Made by a program: the position numbers and the translations under genes. A stretch of 64,000 nt of DNA from Marchantia polymorpha subsp. ruderalis (lineage: Eukaryota; Streptophyta; Marchantiopsida; Marchantiales; Marchantiaceae), in assembly GCA_037833965.1 (NCBI GenBank), contig AP031358.1, forward strand, positions 16,562,001-16,626,000, in the 5' to 3' direction. Positions 28,122 through 40,915 of this stretch are shown in pieces; the stretch's first letter is position 1, and each line of letters begins with the position of its first letter. The notes beneath the pieces were generated by a model. The model saw only the letters and a list, made by a program, of their open reading frames with translations, was not told the origin of the DNA and ran no database searches.

Positions 28122-31100
28122 TCAATGGTTAGTTCGGGTGACACTAGGGAAGATCTCTTCCAAGGCTTCGAGAGCTTCCGGCTTGAACTTTCTCGCAAAG
28201 AGATAGCAAGGATGCTGGCTTCCACTCCACATGCATGGTTCACTCTCTACTCTGGCCTGCAAGATAGCACGATATAAAAGAATCAGGCCTGCTTGCATTG
28301 AGGCAATGGTTTGAGAATCAAGGGGTAGAGCAAATTGCGCACCATGATATCCAACTCTCGCTAAATAAGAAACCGAAAAACATAATTCAGGACTCCAGAT
28401 TTACTAATAAATCCATAAGAAGTATCTTCTCTTACTGGTTCTTCACTTGTCTTGTGGGTGATTGTATCAATAACCTGGCAGCATCAGCAGAAAACCCTCG
28501 GTCAGTTCCTCTGGTTGCAATTCTTGATATTTCCCAATCATATTCCAGGACGTGCAATCAACTCTTGACTTGGAATGACATATGTCAAGATGCAGACTAC
28601 CGTGGAATTAATATCATGGAAGAGAATGGTAAAACAGAGCAACAGTGAAGAACAAGACACTACAGAACTTCACAGGTTTGCTAGCAAAGGTGAAGAAGGC
28701 CTACTTGCATCTCCATGAAGCCGTAAGGTGTCACGTCATCCTTCCCGAAAGACCGAGGATGCCAGTTTCCCTCTGACCAGTCTGCGTATGTCAAGGACCT
28801 GTTGGCTGTGCCTGTTGGGTCAATTATCTGAAAGAAAGAAACATTATCAGAACTCTTCTTGTAGCGCTAATACGAGAAAAAGAGCGATCCTTAAATCACT
28901 GATAGAGGCAGAATACACCTAAATAGTTGTAAACTGGGACCGAAGACATCCAAGTGACGTTGTCTTAAACAGAAACAAGATCGAAAATTAATTGCTTTGC
29001 TTGAGCTTACATGCAACAGGGTGGGAATGTAGTGCTCATCCGCTACGCAGTTGAAATTCTCTTGGTCAACCCCTGGCCCTGGCTGTAAATTGAAAGATGG
29101 AGCGGTTACTCGGTGTACAGTATAGAAGAATCTACTCTTTGACCTTCTGAATACATGAAAAATGAACGAGGTAATACATAGACATTCTTACTTCAGTGCT
29201 AAAACAACAGAGGTTCGATTAAGTAAAATGTATTACTTTGCAGAAGGTTTTGAACTTGTTGTAGTACACGTGATCCAACACAATGATTATCGCGTGTTTC
29301 CTATGCACAGCAATCCACTGTAGCACCAACGTCAGAAAAAGATTTAGATACTCAAGGATGAAGAATACATTACCTAGCAAAACTCACTTCGTTTTGAGGA
29401 GCTATAAATTTGCTAATAAGCGAGAACTACACTCAAATTCCTTGAGCCATATGAGCTTTCGAAGAGGCCTCTTACCTGTGCCCCTTTCCGCCATTCTTCT
29501 GGTCTAATTTCTGGTCGCATGTGGTCCAAATAACGACCTCTTCCATGTGGGCCAGGATCATCAAAGCTGAATGGAATTCAAGCATACATGTCAACGAAGA
29601 CACAGAATGTAGCGAAATACGTCTTCAATTTACCAACGCAAAATATTTTCTTGGCACGATCATGGAGAATCAGCCATGTCCAACATATTTACTCAATAAT
29701 AATAATACCTCTGCTAAAAAAAAAATGGCTTGCTGACGTACGAAGACGTACCTATCTACAAAGCTTGTTTCGGCATTCACCAAGTAGCTGTAGACGTATT
29801 CGAAGTCAAAAAGCGGTATGCACCTTCACCAAGGACCAATTTTGAGAAATGTGAGCAGCATTCATTGCTAACAATGGACAAAGACTTGATTTACATATAC
29901 CCAAAAGATAGACGCCCGAGTTGCACGAATTCCCATCACATACAAGAAAAAGGTGTTGTGGTTTCCTCCAAGGACATGGCTACCCGTTATCCCGTCAAGA
30001 TTTTCCGATCGACACATTATTGTTGATGCAGGACGACGGAGTTTACAATATATATATGTCATGGCAGAACTTAACGAGAAACTTTTGAAACTTAGTCTAG
30101 GAACATTCAGAAACTTGCTCCTTATTGTGAAGACGAGTTCGGAAGAAAATTTCAAAGGCAGACAACTGTAGGCCCGTTTACTAAAGTCCACATGACTCCC
30201 TCGTCATCACAGCATGCAACACATGTAGATGCACGTTTCATGCAAAGGATGCAACTCCATCTATTGCAGTGGGAGTTAAAAAATTAGGGTAGGAGGTTAC
30301 GATTCTGAGAGAAGAGCGAAAAACATATTGGCGGGATCCAGAAGCGCATTCGCCAACAACCGCCGCTCCGCGTCAACCATCTCAATCCTTCCCCAGAAAA
30401 CCTGATTTTATGATTCACTTTCATACCATGAGAAGCAATCCTCGACGTGATAGTCACTCTCATGTCGGGGATTCGAGTCTGAAATAGTGCTTGTTTGCTA
30501 TAAACAGTAGTACAGTAGAAGTTAAGAAGCACACCTTCTTGCTAGGGATCTCCTTCCCAACAAAATATGGGCTCTTCCATTCAAAGTTGCTGCTCTCTGA
30601 GGCGTGGACGTAAACAGTGAAGTATCCTTCATGACCCTGTGCGTTCAGAACAGACAAGATGAAAACTTTGAATGCCCTTCAGAGAAATAAAGCTTGCATG
30701 TACAAGTTTAACTTGAGATGTTTCGCCAGCTCTACACACAGATAGAGTAAAGTTGCAAAGTTTAGAACTTGGTCCTGAGAAGAAAATCAAGCTGTCAATG
30801 AGAATTGCGACAAGCGTAATCCTCACACCTTGAAAAATTCATGCCAGATTGACTCGAAGGGCAAGTTTCCAGGGGTCATGAACATGAAGGCAATTTTAGA
30901 GAAAGGCGGACGTCCATGTGAATGTCGTGCGAGCACATCTCTGGCAACAGCGTGAGCGGCAACTTCCGCATCAGTGTAGGTTCTTTGCACGATAGCAGGA
31001 GGAGGGTTTGCCGGACCTTGCCTTTCACAAAGTTCAGAGCCGAAAAACTCGCAAGGATGGAGGTACAGGAAGTAGGCCACCACGGTAAAAATACTGCCGA

Positions 31101-31239
31101 TACTAAGAAGCATGCCTAGACAAAATCTGTGCCTTCCTGATTCAAAAAGAGAACTGTTTGCCCTATTCCCCATTTTGATCACTCCAGTCACTGGATCCTT
31201 GGTACTGTCAACTCGCGACTGCAAATTCGTGTCATCCAC
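28122..31239 (-). CDS. GT14-family (core-2/I-branching-like, DUF266) glycosyltransferase, nine exons
   Basis: This is a predicted Golgi type II membrane glycosyltransferase of plant CAZy family GT14; its substrate is unknown. Coding exons (minus) are 31239-30829, 30636-30535, 30401-30301, 29823-29752, 29566-29476, 29317-29237, 29082-29011, 28827-28705 and 28256-28122. All junctions are GT-AG and in phase, giving 395 residues. There is a cytosolic tail, one membrane anchor (residues about 40-60) and a short stem. The catalytic region begins at KIAFMFMTPGNLPFE (about 115-129). Family landmarks follow in order: GHEGYFTVYVHAS, VFWGRIEMVDAERRLLANAL, ALLSESCIPL with FEYVYSYL, FDDPGPHGRGRYLDHM, EEWRKGAQW, CVADEHYIPTLLH, YADWSEGNWHP, and the C-terminal PCYLFARKF. 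An in-frame TAG lies two codons before the chosen ATG. That TAG is also a possible splice acceptor, so an upstream exon is not excluded. The second-last junction (28705/28256) is the least certain. Confidence 0.9.
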
Positions 31240-33300
31240 TAGAAATAGTGAAAATTACCTACCAGCTGCACCCAAACAGTTCATCAAACGAAAACTTCAT
31301 TTTGCATTCGCTGTTGAAATTCCAGAGCCAATTGGACGGCACAGTGTGGAACATGTCTAAAAGCACCACATGTCCACTTGTGACAAAAACTCATGATCAG
31401 AAGAAAAAACTCAACTTCGGCAATTTTCTGGCCAGTATTCTGAAGGTTCTCACTCCGGCCATATCAAGCTAAAATCGAAGATTGCATTAAAATTTCTCAT
31501 TAATCGGGTGACTGTCGCCACAGCGGTCACAAGGTGCAATGAACGCTTTGAAACCACCAGCACGCAAATGTCCACGAAAGCCTCGAAACGCTACATGCGT
31601 TGAGCTAATTCGGGGCCAAGCAACCTCTCATGTATCCTTCCTCCGGTACCTTACCTACTTATTCTCCAGGAAAAAGTTCCACGTGCGAAATCAGTCTGGA
31701 GTACTCTGGCACTGTCGCCTTGCCCGCGCAATCGATTGGGTTCGAATGGTTAAGACCGCAGTGTCGTACTATCCGATTTCAGAAATTACCCATCAAGCTC
31801 CTGGCGCAGCATTTCAATGACAGAATCGTTATCAAACCACCGCAGCTTACAACCCATCTCCTGCTTTAACCATAGCCAGCTCCGATCATGACGCGTTTCG
31901 CCTTCGTCATTCAGACTTCTCTACGAAGAACACTTGACGAGGGTCATCCCCGTGTCCCGCTTCCTGGTAAACATTCCTTCTTCGAGAACTTGCAGGCAAC
32001 TTCTTCGACCTCTGAAACCCTCACGTGAATCATCGAACATTAATCAGAGATGCGTCCGCCGCTGAAATCATAAAATGCTCGTAGTTCCTGGAAGACCAAG
32101 CTGTCACGTATTCAAATTGTGAGGGGCGAGCTGCGGGCAGATGAGCCAATTTCCACCTGCCAAAATACTCGAATGGTTGCTTCGAAAAACTCGAGAACGA
32201 TCCGCCATTTTTTGGAGTGCGTTCAACGTAGTCATGCTATTCCAAAGATCCTAGATTCCACTTGGCTAACCTGCCAGCCGTGCTCTACCGACACTACTCC
32301 AGTCAATGTCAATGTACGAGGAAAGTCGTCCTCTCGGGTCTTGCTGACATCCCACTTCCAGCAAGCTCCGCAATTATTGCATGCTGAAAACCTCGCGCAG
32401 AGTTTTTCCACGCCTACCGACGTGATTTCATGACTCCACTCGCGACTGTCAATTTCCGAACCTAATAATCTCTCCGTGTACAGTCATCTCGCTCCTTAAA
32501 CCCATCATCGCGCGACTCGTGCTCCCGAAGCGCCTCCAGGCTACAGAGTATTCTCTGAAACGATTTGTCGTTCTCTGGCCAATTTCGTTTTCTCCCAGAA
32601 ATGCCTCTGATGTTAGGTGATGGTCGAAGTTTGACCCCAGAGCTAGACGAATCAGAGTCGCTGTTGTGCAGATATAGGTGGAAACTTTCATGCTTCAAGA
32701 TTGACTACTTTGGGATGCTGACCGAAATCGGAATCAGAACAAAGGAATTGAAATGATGTGATTTTGGATCCGAGAACCAAATTAGTTCTGCCAGCCAATG
32801 TTGTACCCTCCATATTCTCAGAAAGCCTCTCATATTCTCCGACACGAAAGAGAGCACGTGACTTTCCCCTACAAAATGAGAAATTAAGCGACGCGCGAGA
32901 TTTTCCCTCTATAGAGCATAAATAATGGTAATAATAAACCGGGCGGGAAACATGGGGCTGGGTCACAATAGCGTCAGTATAGCATTGATACTTCATTCGA
33001 GTATTTTTCTTGCAGTGAGATTATTTTGACGGTGTGACACTACGACGCCGGGGGGGAAACAATTCGCCCTTATCCCAGACTGCAAAAAATAATTAATCTG
33101 GAGGGCTTTGTCAGTACCCCATGCTGACTATTGTAGATATTAAAAATATAATCGACCAACAACCTTGTTCTCCCTGTCTAAGTAAGTATAGCAGAATCCC
33201 GGTCATGTGTTATTATCCCTCTTAACAGCTGTTAACAGTTAATCACCGCGTGACATGTGCCCTCGGCACATGTAATGATAATGCTATAAGAAATCATGAT
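31240..33300. other. Upstream region of the GT14 gene, no other gene seen
   Basis: This is moderate-GC DNA upstream of the glycosyltransferase. Several 80-105-codon frames exist on both strands, but none has a recognisable domain. At about 33226-33295 two small palindromes (around ttaacagctgttaa and acatgtgc...gcacatgt) lie just before the switch to AT-rich repeat DNA. Confidence 0.4.
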
Positions 33301-33983
33301 TCATCTACATAAATAAAATAATTATATCAGATGTTTTTGAATTTAAAAAGTAGAAAATTTTTAAATTTTCTAGAGTCACTAAAGTCAAAATTTTTATAAT
33401 ATAATCTTAATAAATATATATATAAATGATTATCTAATTTTTTATTAGATAATTAAACACACAATAAAAAAAAATCTAAAATTCAAATCTAGGATTATTC
33501 CAATATCTAATCTTCAAAATTATACAGTTAATTTTCGAAAATCAATATAAATTAGCATAGATTTGATATATGAATCTCATCAACAAAAAGTCAATAATTT
33601 TAATTCAAATTCAAATTCTCCAAAATTGTAAGAAATTATAAAAAATAAATTATAAGAAATGAAATCAATTCAAATTAATTGAAAATTTTGTGTAAAAATT
33701 AATAATTTAACAGACTTCTTAAATTTAAAAATTAAACCAAAAAATTAAGAAGTATTTGAAATTAGGAGCAGAAAATTGAAATTCAAATAAGAATTAAATA
33801 AAATTATATATTCACAAAAATATCATAGAACAAATTTATACAATCAAATTGAAAAAAAAATGATAAGTTAAACATTGAATTTAAGTAAAATATAAGACTT
33901 AATAAAAAATAGATTATAAAATAAAAAACATAAATTTAAATATAACGAACTAAAATAATTTCAAAATCATTAGTAATAAACAT

Positions 33984-34225
33984 TTATTGAGATTAACTAT
34001 GATTAAGGAGAAAACTCAAGTCCTAGCTAAAAATAACTAGGAGTATTGCCGGTATTAGAATATTTAACTCCACGGTTTGTGTATGATACAAGACACTCAA
34101 TTGATTGTCACACATGACTTTTTATCGTGTACAAAGTTTTGTGGTGAATCACGTTACATTAATATCTCGACTTCTCGTGTTTATTGTCACTTGAGGTCTT
34201 CGGTTAAATGCTAATAAATTGATAA
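33984..34225 (+). repeat. LTR-like repeat, copy A
   Basis: It shares ordered blocks with copy B near 40.15 kb: ctagctaaaaataactagg, then gt(a/g)ttgc, a 'tattta(a/g)ctcca(c/g)ggtttg' block, 'gtgtatgaNacaagacA', 'gtca(c/t)(a/g)catgactttt', and a tail ending 'ttaaatgctNataa'. The same family occurs in the opposite orientation at 6225-6430. Confidence 0.65.
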
Positions 34226-36510
34226 GCGTTTGGTTGGAAATTATAATGAGTGACAATTTTGAGATTTGACAAGTTTGTGATGTTCTTATAATGATTTTGA
34301 GTTTTGATCGTTTTTCATGATTGATGATTGTGGATGATTTGTGACAAATGTTTTTCTTTTGACAATTTACTATTTTGTATATGTTTTTTTTTTTTTTTTT
34401 ACTTCTATGTCGAGATGAACACGTGAAGTTGATTTGAAAAAAATTCTCAAGTAAATTTTTAAGTTGAAGTGAGAGAAAACTTTCAACCAGAATAATTTGG
34501 CAGTCAATTTCGGCTCAACAAGGAGTTTCAGACTTATAAATTTGTATTTCTATGAAGTGTTCGAGGTTAAAAAAACCAAGAGTGAGTGAAGAAGCAAGAG
34601 TAGTAGTGTGAGATCAAGAGTTGTTCTTACTCGTTTGCTAATCTTGACGAATAAGAGTTACTCTATTCATGTCAGCAACAGAATCCTACAATGAATACAC
34701 ATACGCATGGATGCTCAATATCCTCCTATATCCATGGCACAATTGGTGGATACGAGACATGTGTGGGTAATGGAAAGATATGAAAGATTCGGTCTTTAAA
34801 ACAACTGAACATTCGGATTGTCTCACGCTAACAGCCAATCATCACATTGTGCTCATTAGTTATTACTTGTCATAAACTTGCCAAAAAGTCTAATTCATAC
34901 ATTGAATAACTAATATTTTTGTAAAAACATGCTTTAAGCATAACCAAATGAATGTTACTTGTAGATCGAAGTGGAGTAAAGTAGAATATTGTGGTCTACA
35001 AAAATCTTTCCAGCATATTCAATCCAATCCTTGGATTTTTAACCTCATAACGTGCAAAAAAACTTGTTGTCTTGAAGGTATATCAAAACTCGTCGATCAT
35101 GATCATTATCTTGAAATTTATCAAAATTAAGTCGATGCATTTCATTTCGCATAAGCAACCGACACCAATTATTTCTTGCTTTACTAAGATCTTAGACATC
35201 GGAGTTTATGAACTCAATATGTTTTAACTTGTACATATCCAAATCCAAGATTTAAAGAAGAAGAAGCTTACATATCAAAGACTATAATGTTTTGCAATGA
35301 TTTACTCTCAAAACTTCAAAGAGCAGAGTCAGTGCAAAGTTAAAGTATCCATATGACCTGCTTTTTGTCGACACTACATACGATTTGGATGCGACTTGAA
35401 CTTACATTCAAAATTCATACTCCATAAATCTTGTTGTTTATGGAGTTTACAATATCTCTTAAATAGCTTTATTTTGGTGATGGACTGATCGATAGGTAAT
35501 TAATATAGACAAAGTGCCATGGGTGAATAATGGGTATGAACAAGATGTCATGGATGGGTAATGGTTGGGTACAGTTGAGTTGCGCGCAGTTGTGGGTGAG
35601 GTATGTGTATTGTTATCAAGCACAATGCAAGACTATAGTATACTAGTTCATGCATTTGTCTAGAAGTCCAAAACAATTGGGAGCCAAACGAATGTCGTGA
35701 TCGCAATTTTTGCTTTTGCGAACGAGTTTTTTAAAATACGCTTCCGCCTCTTCTCAAAAAATTTTGAATAAGGAAATTACCTACTCAATTTGTTAACCGA
35801 AATATTTTTTTCATGCATTGTATTTCAAACAATTCAAATTTGTCCAGTTCGATGCTTCTTATTTCCGAAGAAACCTGAAGCCAACGCTATTTACGTGGAA
35901 TTGCGCATCTTTGAACAAGTAGGTCGCACACAAAACTCACTCCCAACTTTAATCAGGATTTCCTTTCTGGACAAAGCAAAGAAATTTGCACCTGCGGCAA
36001 ATCTGAATTCCATGCATCGATCTCGAAAAGATGAATCTCGATGCAGATATGTGCCGCTTTCGATATATTTTGTTTGCATATTTTTTTGTTAAAAATATTA
36101 TTTTCAAAAAAATATTTTATATATAAATTTTCTGTCGTATGAATCTTTACTTGAATATATGCAAATTGTGTATTGTTGGAAAGCTCTCGGCGCAACTAAT
36201 GCTTCTAAATATCTTTGGAGAGCTAACATATGACAAAGAAGTAAAAAATCATTGCAAAAACTACAATGATTTTTTGTTTTCATGTGTGTCTATGATGCCA
36301 AAGTGTTCCCAAGCTTTGGAATCTAGCACCTTGTAAGATTCTTGTCAATATGGATGTTTCTTTCAAAACTTTAGAATTTTCAAACTCTCCTTGTAACAAA
36401 TGAAGATTTTCATTCACGTATATAATTGTGGTGGAGTTTGATCATTATATGATTAATGATCAAGAGTAAACAACGGTATCGGTGGAGTTAATAATCACAC
36501 AATTGAACTA
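34226..36510. other. Interior of the copia-derived element, no legible coding
   Basis: AT-rich sequence between LTR-like copy A and the copia C-terminal relic. I could not read gag, integrase or RT motifs here. A poly-T run of 18 lies at about 34383-34400. A 100-codon frame at 35790-36092 is not recognisable. Confidence 0.5.
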
Positions 36511-36524
36511 ATCAAGGTTGACGA

Positions 36525-39500
36525 TAATTCAATGTAGCTGATACGTTTACCAAAGTTATTCCTTTGGAGATTTTCAAACAACATTATACTATTATGCAAG
36601 TTATGTATTGGAAGTATAAGTAAAGTTTGCTAGCATAGTTTCTTCAGATATATTTTTATATAACTACTTTATCCTATGATGACTACTGTTTAGTTCTAGT
36701 TAGCTTTTGAGTAAAAAGTATTCTTGTATTAGCTTTACTTTTGGATTTTCTCGCATAATAATTATATATGATACAAGGTTTATGTTCTAAGGTCAAAGTT
36801 CCTCCTGTGGGTACCTGGAATAAGCCAAAGACTAAGGTATAAGGAAGCTTCTGCGCTGAAATATTCATTTAAGATCAAGTTCAACTTGAAATTCTTGTTC
36901 GAAAAGAAAAGAAAGAGTTGGAATGATTTTGTTTATACAAAGAAGCTTGTGCGCTGAAATAGTCAACTTAGATGAGGTATAACTCAATCTAACTGATGCG
37001 TTGACCAAAGTTATTACTTTCAAAAACTTCAACCGACATTATACTATTATGCAAGTTATGTATCGGAAATATAAGTAGAGTTTGCTAGCATATTTTCTTC
37101 AGATATATCTTTATATAACTACTTTATCTTATGATGACTATTGCTTAGTTCTAGTGAACTCTTGTGTAAAAATTATTCCTGTATTAGCTTTACTTTTGGA
37201 TTTTCTCGCATGGTAATTATATATGTTACGAGGTTTATGTTCTAAGGTCAAAGTTACTCCTGTGGGTACATGGAATAAACCAAAGACTAAGGTATAAGGA
37301 AGCTTCTACGCTGAAATATTCATCTGAGATCAATGTCAACTTGAAATTCTTGCTAAAAAAAAAAAGTTAGAATGATTTTGTTTGTACAAAGAAGCTTGTG
37401 CGCTAAAATAGTCATCTAAGATGATAGATAACTCAATCTAACTAATGCGTTGACCAAAGTTATTACTTTCGAAAGTTTCAAGCGACATTATACTATTATG
37501 CAAGTTATGTATCGGAAGTATAAGTAGAGTTTGGTAGCATATTTTCTTCAGATATATCTTTATATAACTACTTTATCTTATGATGATTACTGCTTAGTTC
37601 TAGTTAACTCTTGTGTAAAAAGTATTCTTGTATTAGTTTTACTTTTGGATTTTCTCGCATGGTAATTATATATGTTACGAGGTTTATGTTCTAAGGTCAA
37701 GGTTCCTTCTGTGGGTACCTGGAATAAACCAAAGACTAAGGTATAAGGAAGCTTCTGCGCTGAAATATTCATCTGAGATCAAGGTCAACTTGAAATTCTT
37801 GTTCAAAAAGAAAAGAAAAAGTTAGAATGATTTTGTTTCTACAAAGAAGCTTGTGCGCTAAAATAGTCACCTAAGATGATGGATAACTCAATCTAACTGA
37901 TGCGTTGACCAAAGTTATTACTTTCGAAAGTTTCAAGCGACATTAGACTATTATGCAAGTTATGTATCGGAAGTATAAGTAAAGTTTGCTAGCATTGTAT
38001 CTTCAGATATATCTTTATATAACTATTTTATCTTATGATGACTATTGCTTAGTTCTAGTGAACTCTTGTGTAAAAAGTATTCTTGTATTAGCTTTAATTC
38101 TGGATTTTTTCGTAGGATAATTTTGTTACGAGATTTATGTTCTAAGGTCAAAGTTCCTTCTGTGGGTACCTGGAATAAGCCAAAGACTAAGGTATAAGGA
38201 AGCTTCTGCGCTGAAATATTCATCTGAGATCAAGGTCAACTTGAAAATTTTGTTCGAAAATAAAAGAAAGAGTTGGAATAATTTTGTTTGTACAAAGAAG
38301 CTTGTGCGCTAAAATAGTCAACTGAGATGAGGTATAACTCAATCTAACTGATGCGTTGACCAAAGTTATTACTTTCAAAAGTTTCAAGCGACATTATACT
38401 ATTATGCAAGTTATGTATCGGAAATATAAGTAGAGTTTGGTAGCATAGTTTGTTCAAACATATCTTTATATAACTACTTTATCTTATGATGACTATTGCT
38501 TAGTTCCTAGTGAACTCTTGTGTAAAAAGTATTCTTATATTAGCTTTACTTCTGGATTTTCTCGCATGATAATTATTTATGTTACGAGGTTTATGTTCTA
38601 AGGTCAAAGTTGCTTTTGTGGGTACCTAGAATAAACCAAAGACTAAGGTATAAGGAAGCTTCTGCGCTGAAATATTCATCTGAGATCAAGTTCAACTTGA
38701 AATTCTTGCTCGAAAATAAAAGAAAGAGTTGGAATGATTTTGTTTGTACAAAGAAGCTTGTGCGCTAAAATAGTCATCTTAGTTGAGGTATAACTCAATC
38801 TAACTGATGCGTTGACCAAAGTTATTACTTTCAAAAGTTTCAACCGACATTATACTATTATGCAAGTTATGTATCGGAAATATAAGTAGAGTTTGCTAGC
38901 ATAGTTTTTTAAGATATGCTTTATATAACTTCTTTATCTTATGATGACTATTGCTTAGTTCCTAGTGAACTCTTGTGTAAAAAGTATTCTTATATTAGCT
39001 TTACTTCTGGATTTTCTCGCATGATAATTATTTATGTTACGAGGTTTATGTTCTAAGGTCAAAGTTGCTTTTGTGGGTACCTATAATAAACCAAAGACTA
39101 AGGTATAAGGAAGCTTCTGCGCTGAAACATTCAGCTGAGATGAAGGTCAACTTGAAATTCTTGTTCGAAAAGAAAAGAAAGAGTTGGAATGATTTTGTTT
39201 GTACAAAGAAGCTTGTGAGCTAAAATAGTCAACTGAGATGAGGTATAACTCAATCTAACTGATGCGTTTACCAAAGTTATTACTTTCGAAAGTTTCAAGC
39301 GACATTAGACTATTATGCAAGTTATGTATTTGAAGTATAAGTAAAGTTTGCTAGCATTGTATTTTCAGATATATCTTTATATAACTACTTTATCTTATGA
39401 TGACTATTGCTTAGTTCTAGTTAACTCTTGTGTAAAAAGGATTTTTGTATTAGCTTTACTTTTGGATTTTCTCGCATGGTAATTATATATGTTATGAGGT

Positions 39501-40120
39501 TTATGTTTTAAGGTCAAAGTTCCTCCTGTGGATCCCTGAAATAAGCCAAAGACTAAGGTATAAAGAAGCTTCTGCGCTGAAATATTCATCTGAGATCAAG
39601 GTCAACTTGAGATTCTTGTTCCAAAGAAAAGAAAGAGTTGGAATGATTTTGTTTGTACAAAGAAGCTTGTGCGTTGAAATAGTCAACTGAGATGAAGGAT
39701 AACTCAATCTAGCTAATGCATTGACCAAAATTATTGATTTCAAAAGTTTCAAGCAACATTATACTATCATGCAAGTTATGTATCGGAAGTATAAATAGAG
39801 TTTGCTATCATAGTATATTCAGATATATCTTTATATAACTATTTTATTTTATGATGACTATTGTTTAGTTCTAGTTAACTCTTGTGTAAAAAGGATTCTT
39901 GTATTAGGTTTATTTATTGATTTTCTCATAGAGTAATTATATATGTTACGAGGTTTATGTTCCCTTCATGCTAGCAGTTCTTTATGTTATTACTCTGTCA
40001 TGTTATGACTATGGCTTAGTTCTAATTGACTATCGTGCAAAGAGGGATCTTGTGTTAGGTTTTTGTCTAAAAGTTCCCGCCGAGTAATATAAAATGTTAC
40101 CGAGCATATTGTTTTCTTAA
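36525..40120 (+). repeat. Tandem array, about 8 units of about 453 bp, copia-derived
   Basis: The marker aaggaagcttctgcgctgaa, or a one- or two-base variant of it, recurs at 36841, 37296, 37745, 38196, 38652, 39107 and 39562. The spacings are 455, 449, 451, 456, 455 and 455. Each unit also contains a block whose plus-strand translation resembles DALTKVITF, the end of a copia polyprotein. The first unit runs directly out of the copia C-terminal segment. The last partial unit (from about 39965) runs into the LTR-like copy at 40150. The recurring 61-codon minus-strand frame inside the units is a consequence of repetition and is not annotated as a gene. Confidence 0.93.
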
Positions 40121-40149
40121 CATTTGTTAAGAAGTAAGATCCTTGAGGT

Positions 40150-40380
40150 CACCTTTGGTTAAGGAATAACATTAAATTCTAGCTAAAAATAACTAGGGGT
40201 GTTGCAAGTACTAAAGTATTTAGCTCCAGGGTTTGTGTATGACACAAGACATTCAGAAGACTGTCATGCATGACTTTTTTTTGTAGATGTAGTCCTTGGT
40301 GGTGAACAAAGTTATATTGGAGTCTTGACTCATTGTGTTTACTTTCATTTGATATTTTTAATTAAATGCTCATAATATTG
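40150..40380 (+). repeat. LTR-like repeat, copy B
   Basis: The direct-repeat partner of the copy at 33984-34225, with many substitutions and small indels. The divergence implies that the insertion is old if these are the two LTRs of one element. Confidence 0.65.
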
Positions 40381-40689
40381 GATTCAAAAAAAATTATTTA
40401 AATTTAAAATATTGTTGAATTTTTTGAAATGCAAAACTAAATGTCAAATATAACCCAAATTTTTTGATCAAAATGAGTAAATAAAGTCAAAAATTTTGAA
40501 TAACATCAAAAATAGTATGAATGAAATTAAATCAACTCAAATGATAAATTAAAATTTTAGAAAAAAACTCAAAATAAAATCAGATTTTAAAATTTTAAAA
40601 TAAAAAAAATCTACAAAAAATTAATATAAAATGAAATTAATATCATCAAAATGAAATCAAAAAATAAAAAATTCTTGAAATAATATAAT

Positions 40690-40915
40690 GTTGAGGTTTA
40701 TTCTTGTTAAACACTAACCTCGGATTTGAGCTATAAATAGCTAGTATGGTCGCTTAGAGTGGGGTTTAATATCATGGCTTCTGCTCCGTACCTAGAGTCT
40801 TTTGTGACAATACCTTGAATAAAGCATCATGTGTTCTTGGTAGGTGTAGTACTACTCTTGAGAATGAACCACACTATTTTATGTCTCGTGTTGGATGTTT
40901 GATTGACTGTTTTGT
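40690..40915 (+). repeat. LTR-like repeat, diverged copy C
   Basis: A third, more diverged plus-strand copy: gctataaatagctag, then 'ggt(c)gc', 'gtacctagagt' and 'gtgacaata' blocks in the same order as in copies A and B. It may be a solo LTR of a related element. Confidence 0.4.

Larger units (their letters stand above)
33984..40380 (+). mobile_element. Degenerate Ty1/copia-derived element with internally amplified 3' region
   Basis: LTR-like direct repeats at about 33984-34225 and 40150-40380 flank about 5.9 kb. The plus strand at about 36511-36615 reads IKVDDNS, then ADTFTKVIPLEIFKQHY after one stop, matching the C-terminus of a copia polyprotein (family pattern VADxxTKxLPxxxF). No gag, protease, integrase or RT of useful length remains upstream of it. 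The rest of the interior, 36525 to about 40120, is a tandem array of the element's own 3' internal segment. I read this as an old copia element or a non-autonomous derivative that lost its coding region and expanded internally. The exact element ends and target-site duplication were not found. Confidence 0.6.

Noticed and set aside
36683-39589. A recurring 61-66-codon minus-strand frame in the tandem units
   Set aside because: It recurs only because the DNA unit recurs; some units lack it or carry altered ends, it resembles no family, and the opposite strand carries the copia-derived block.
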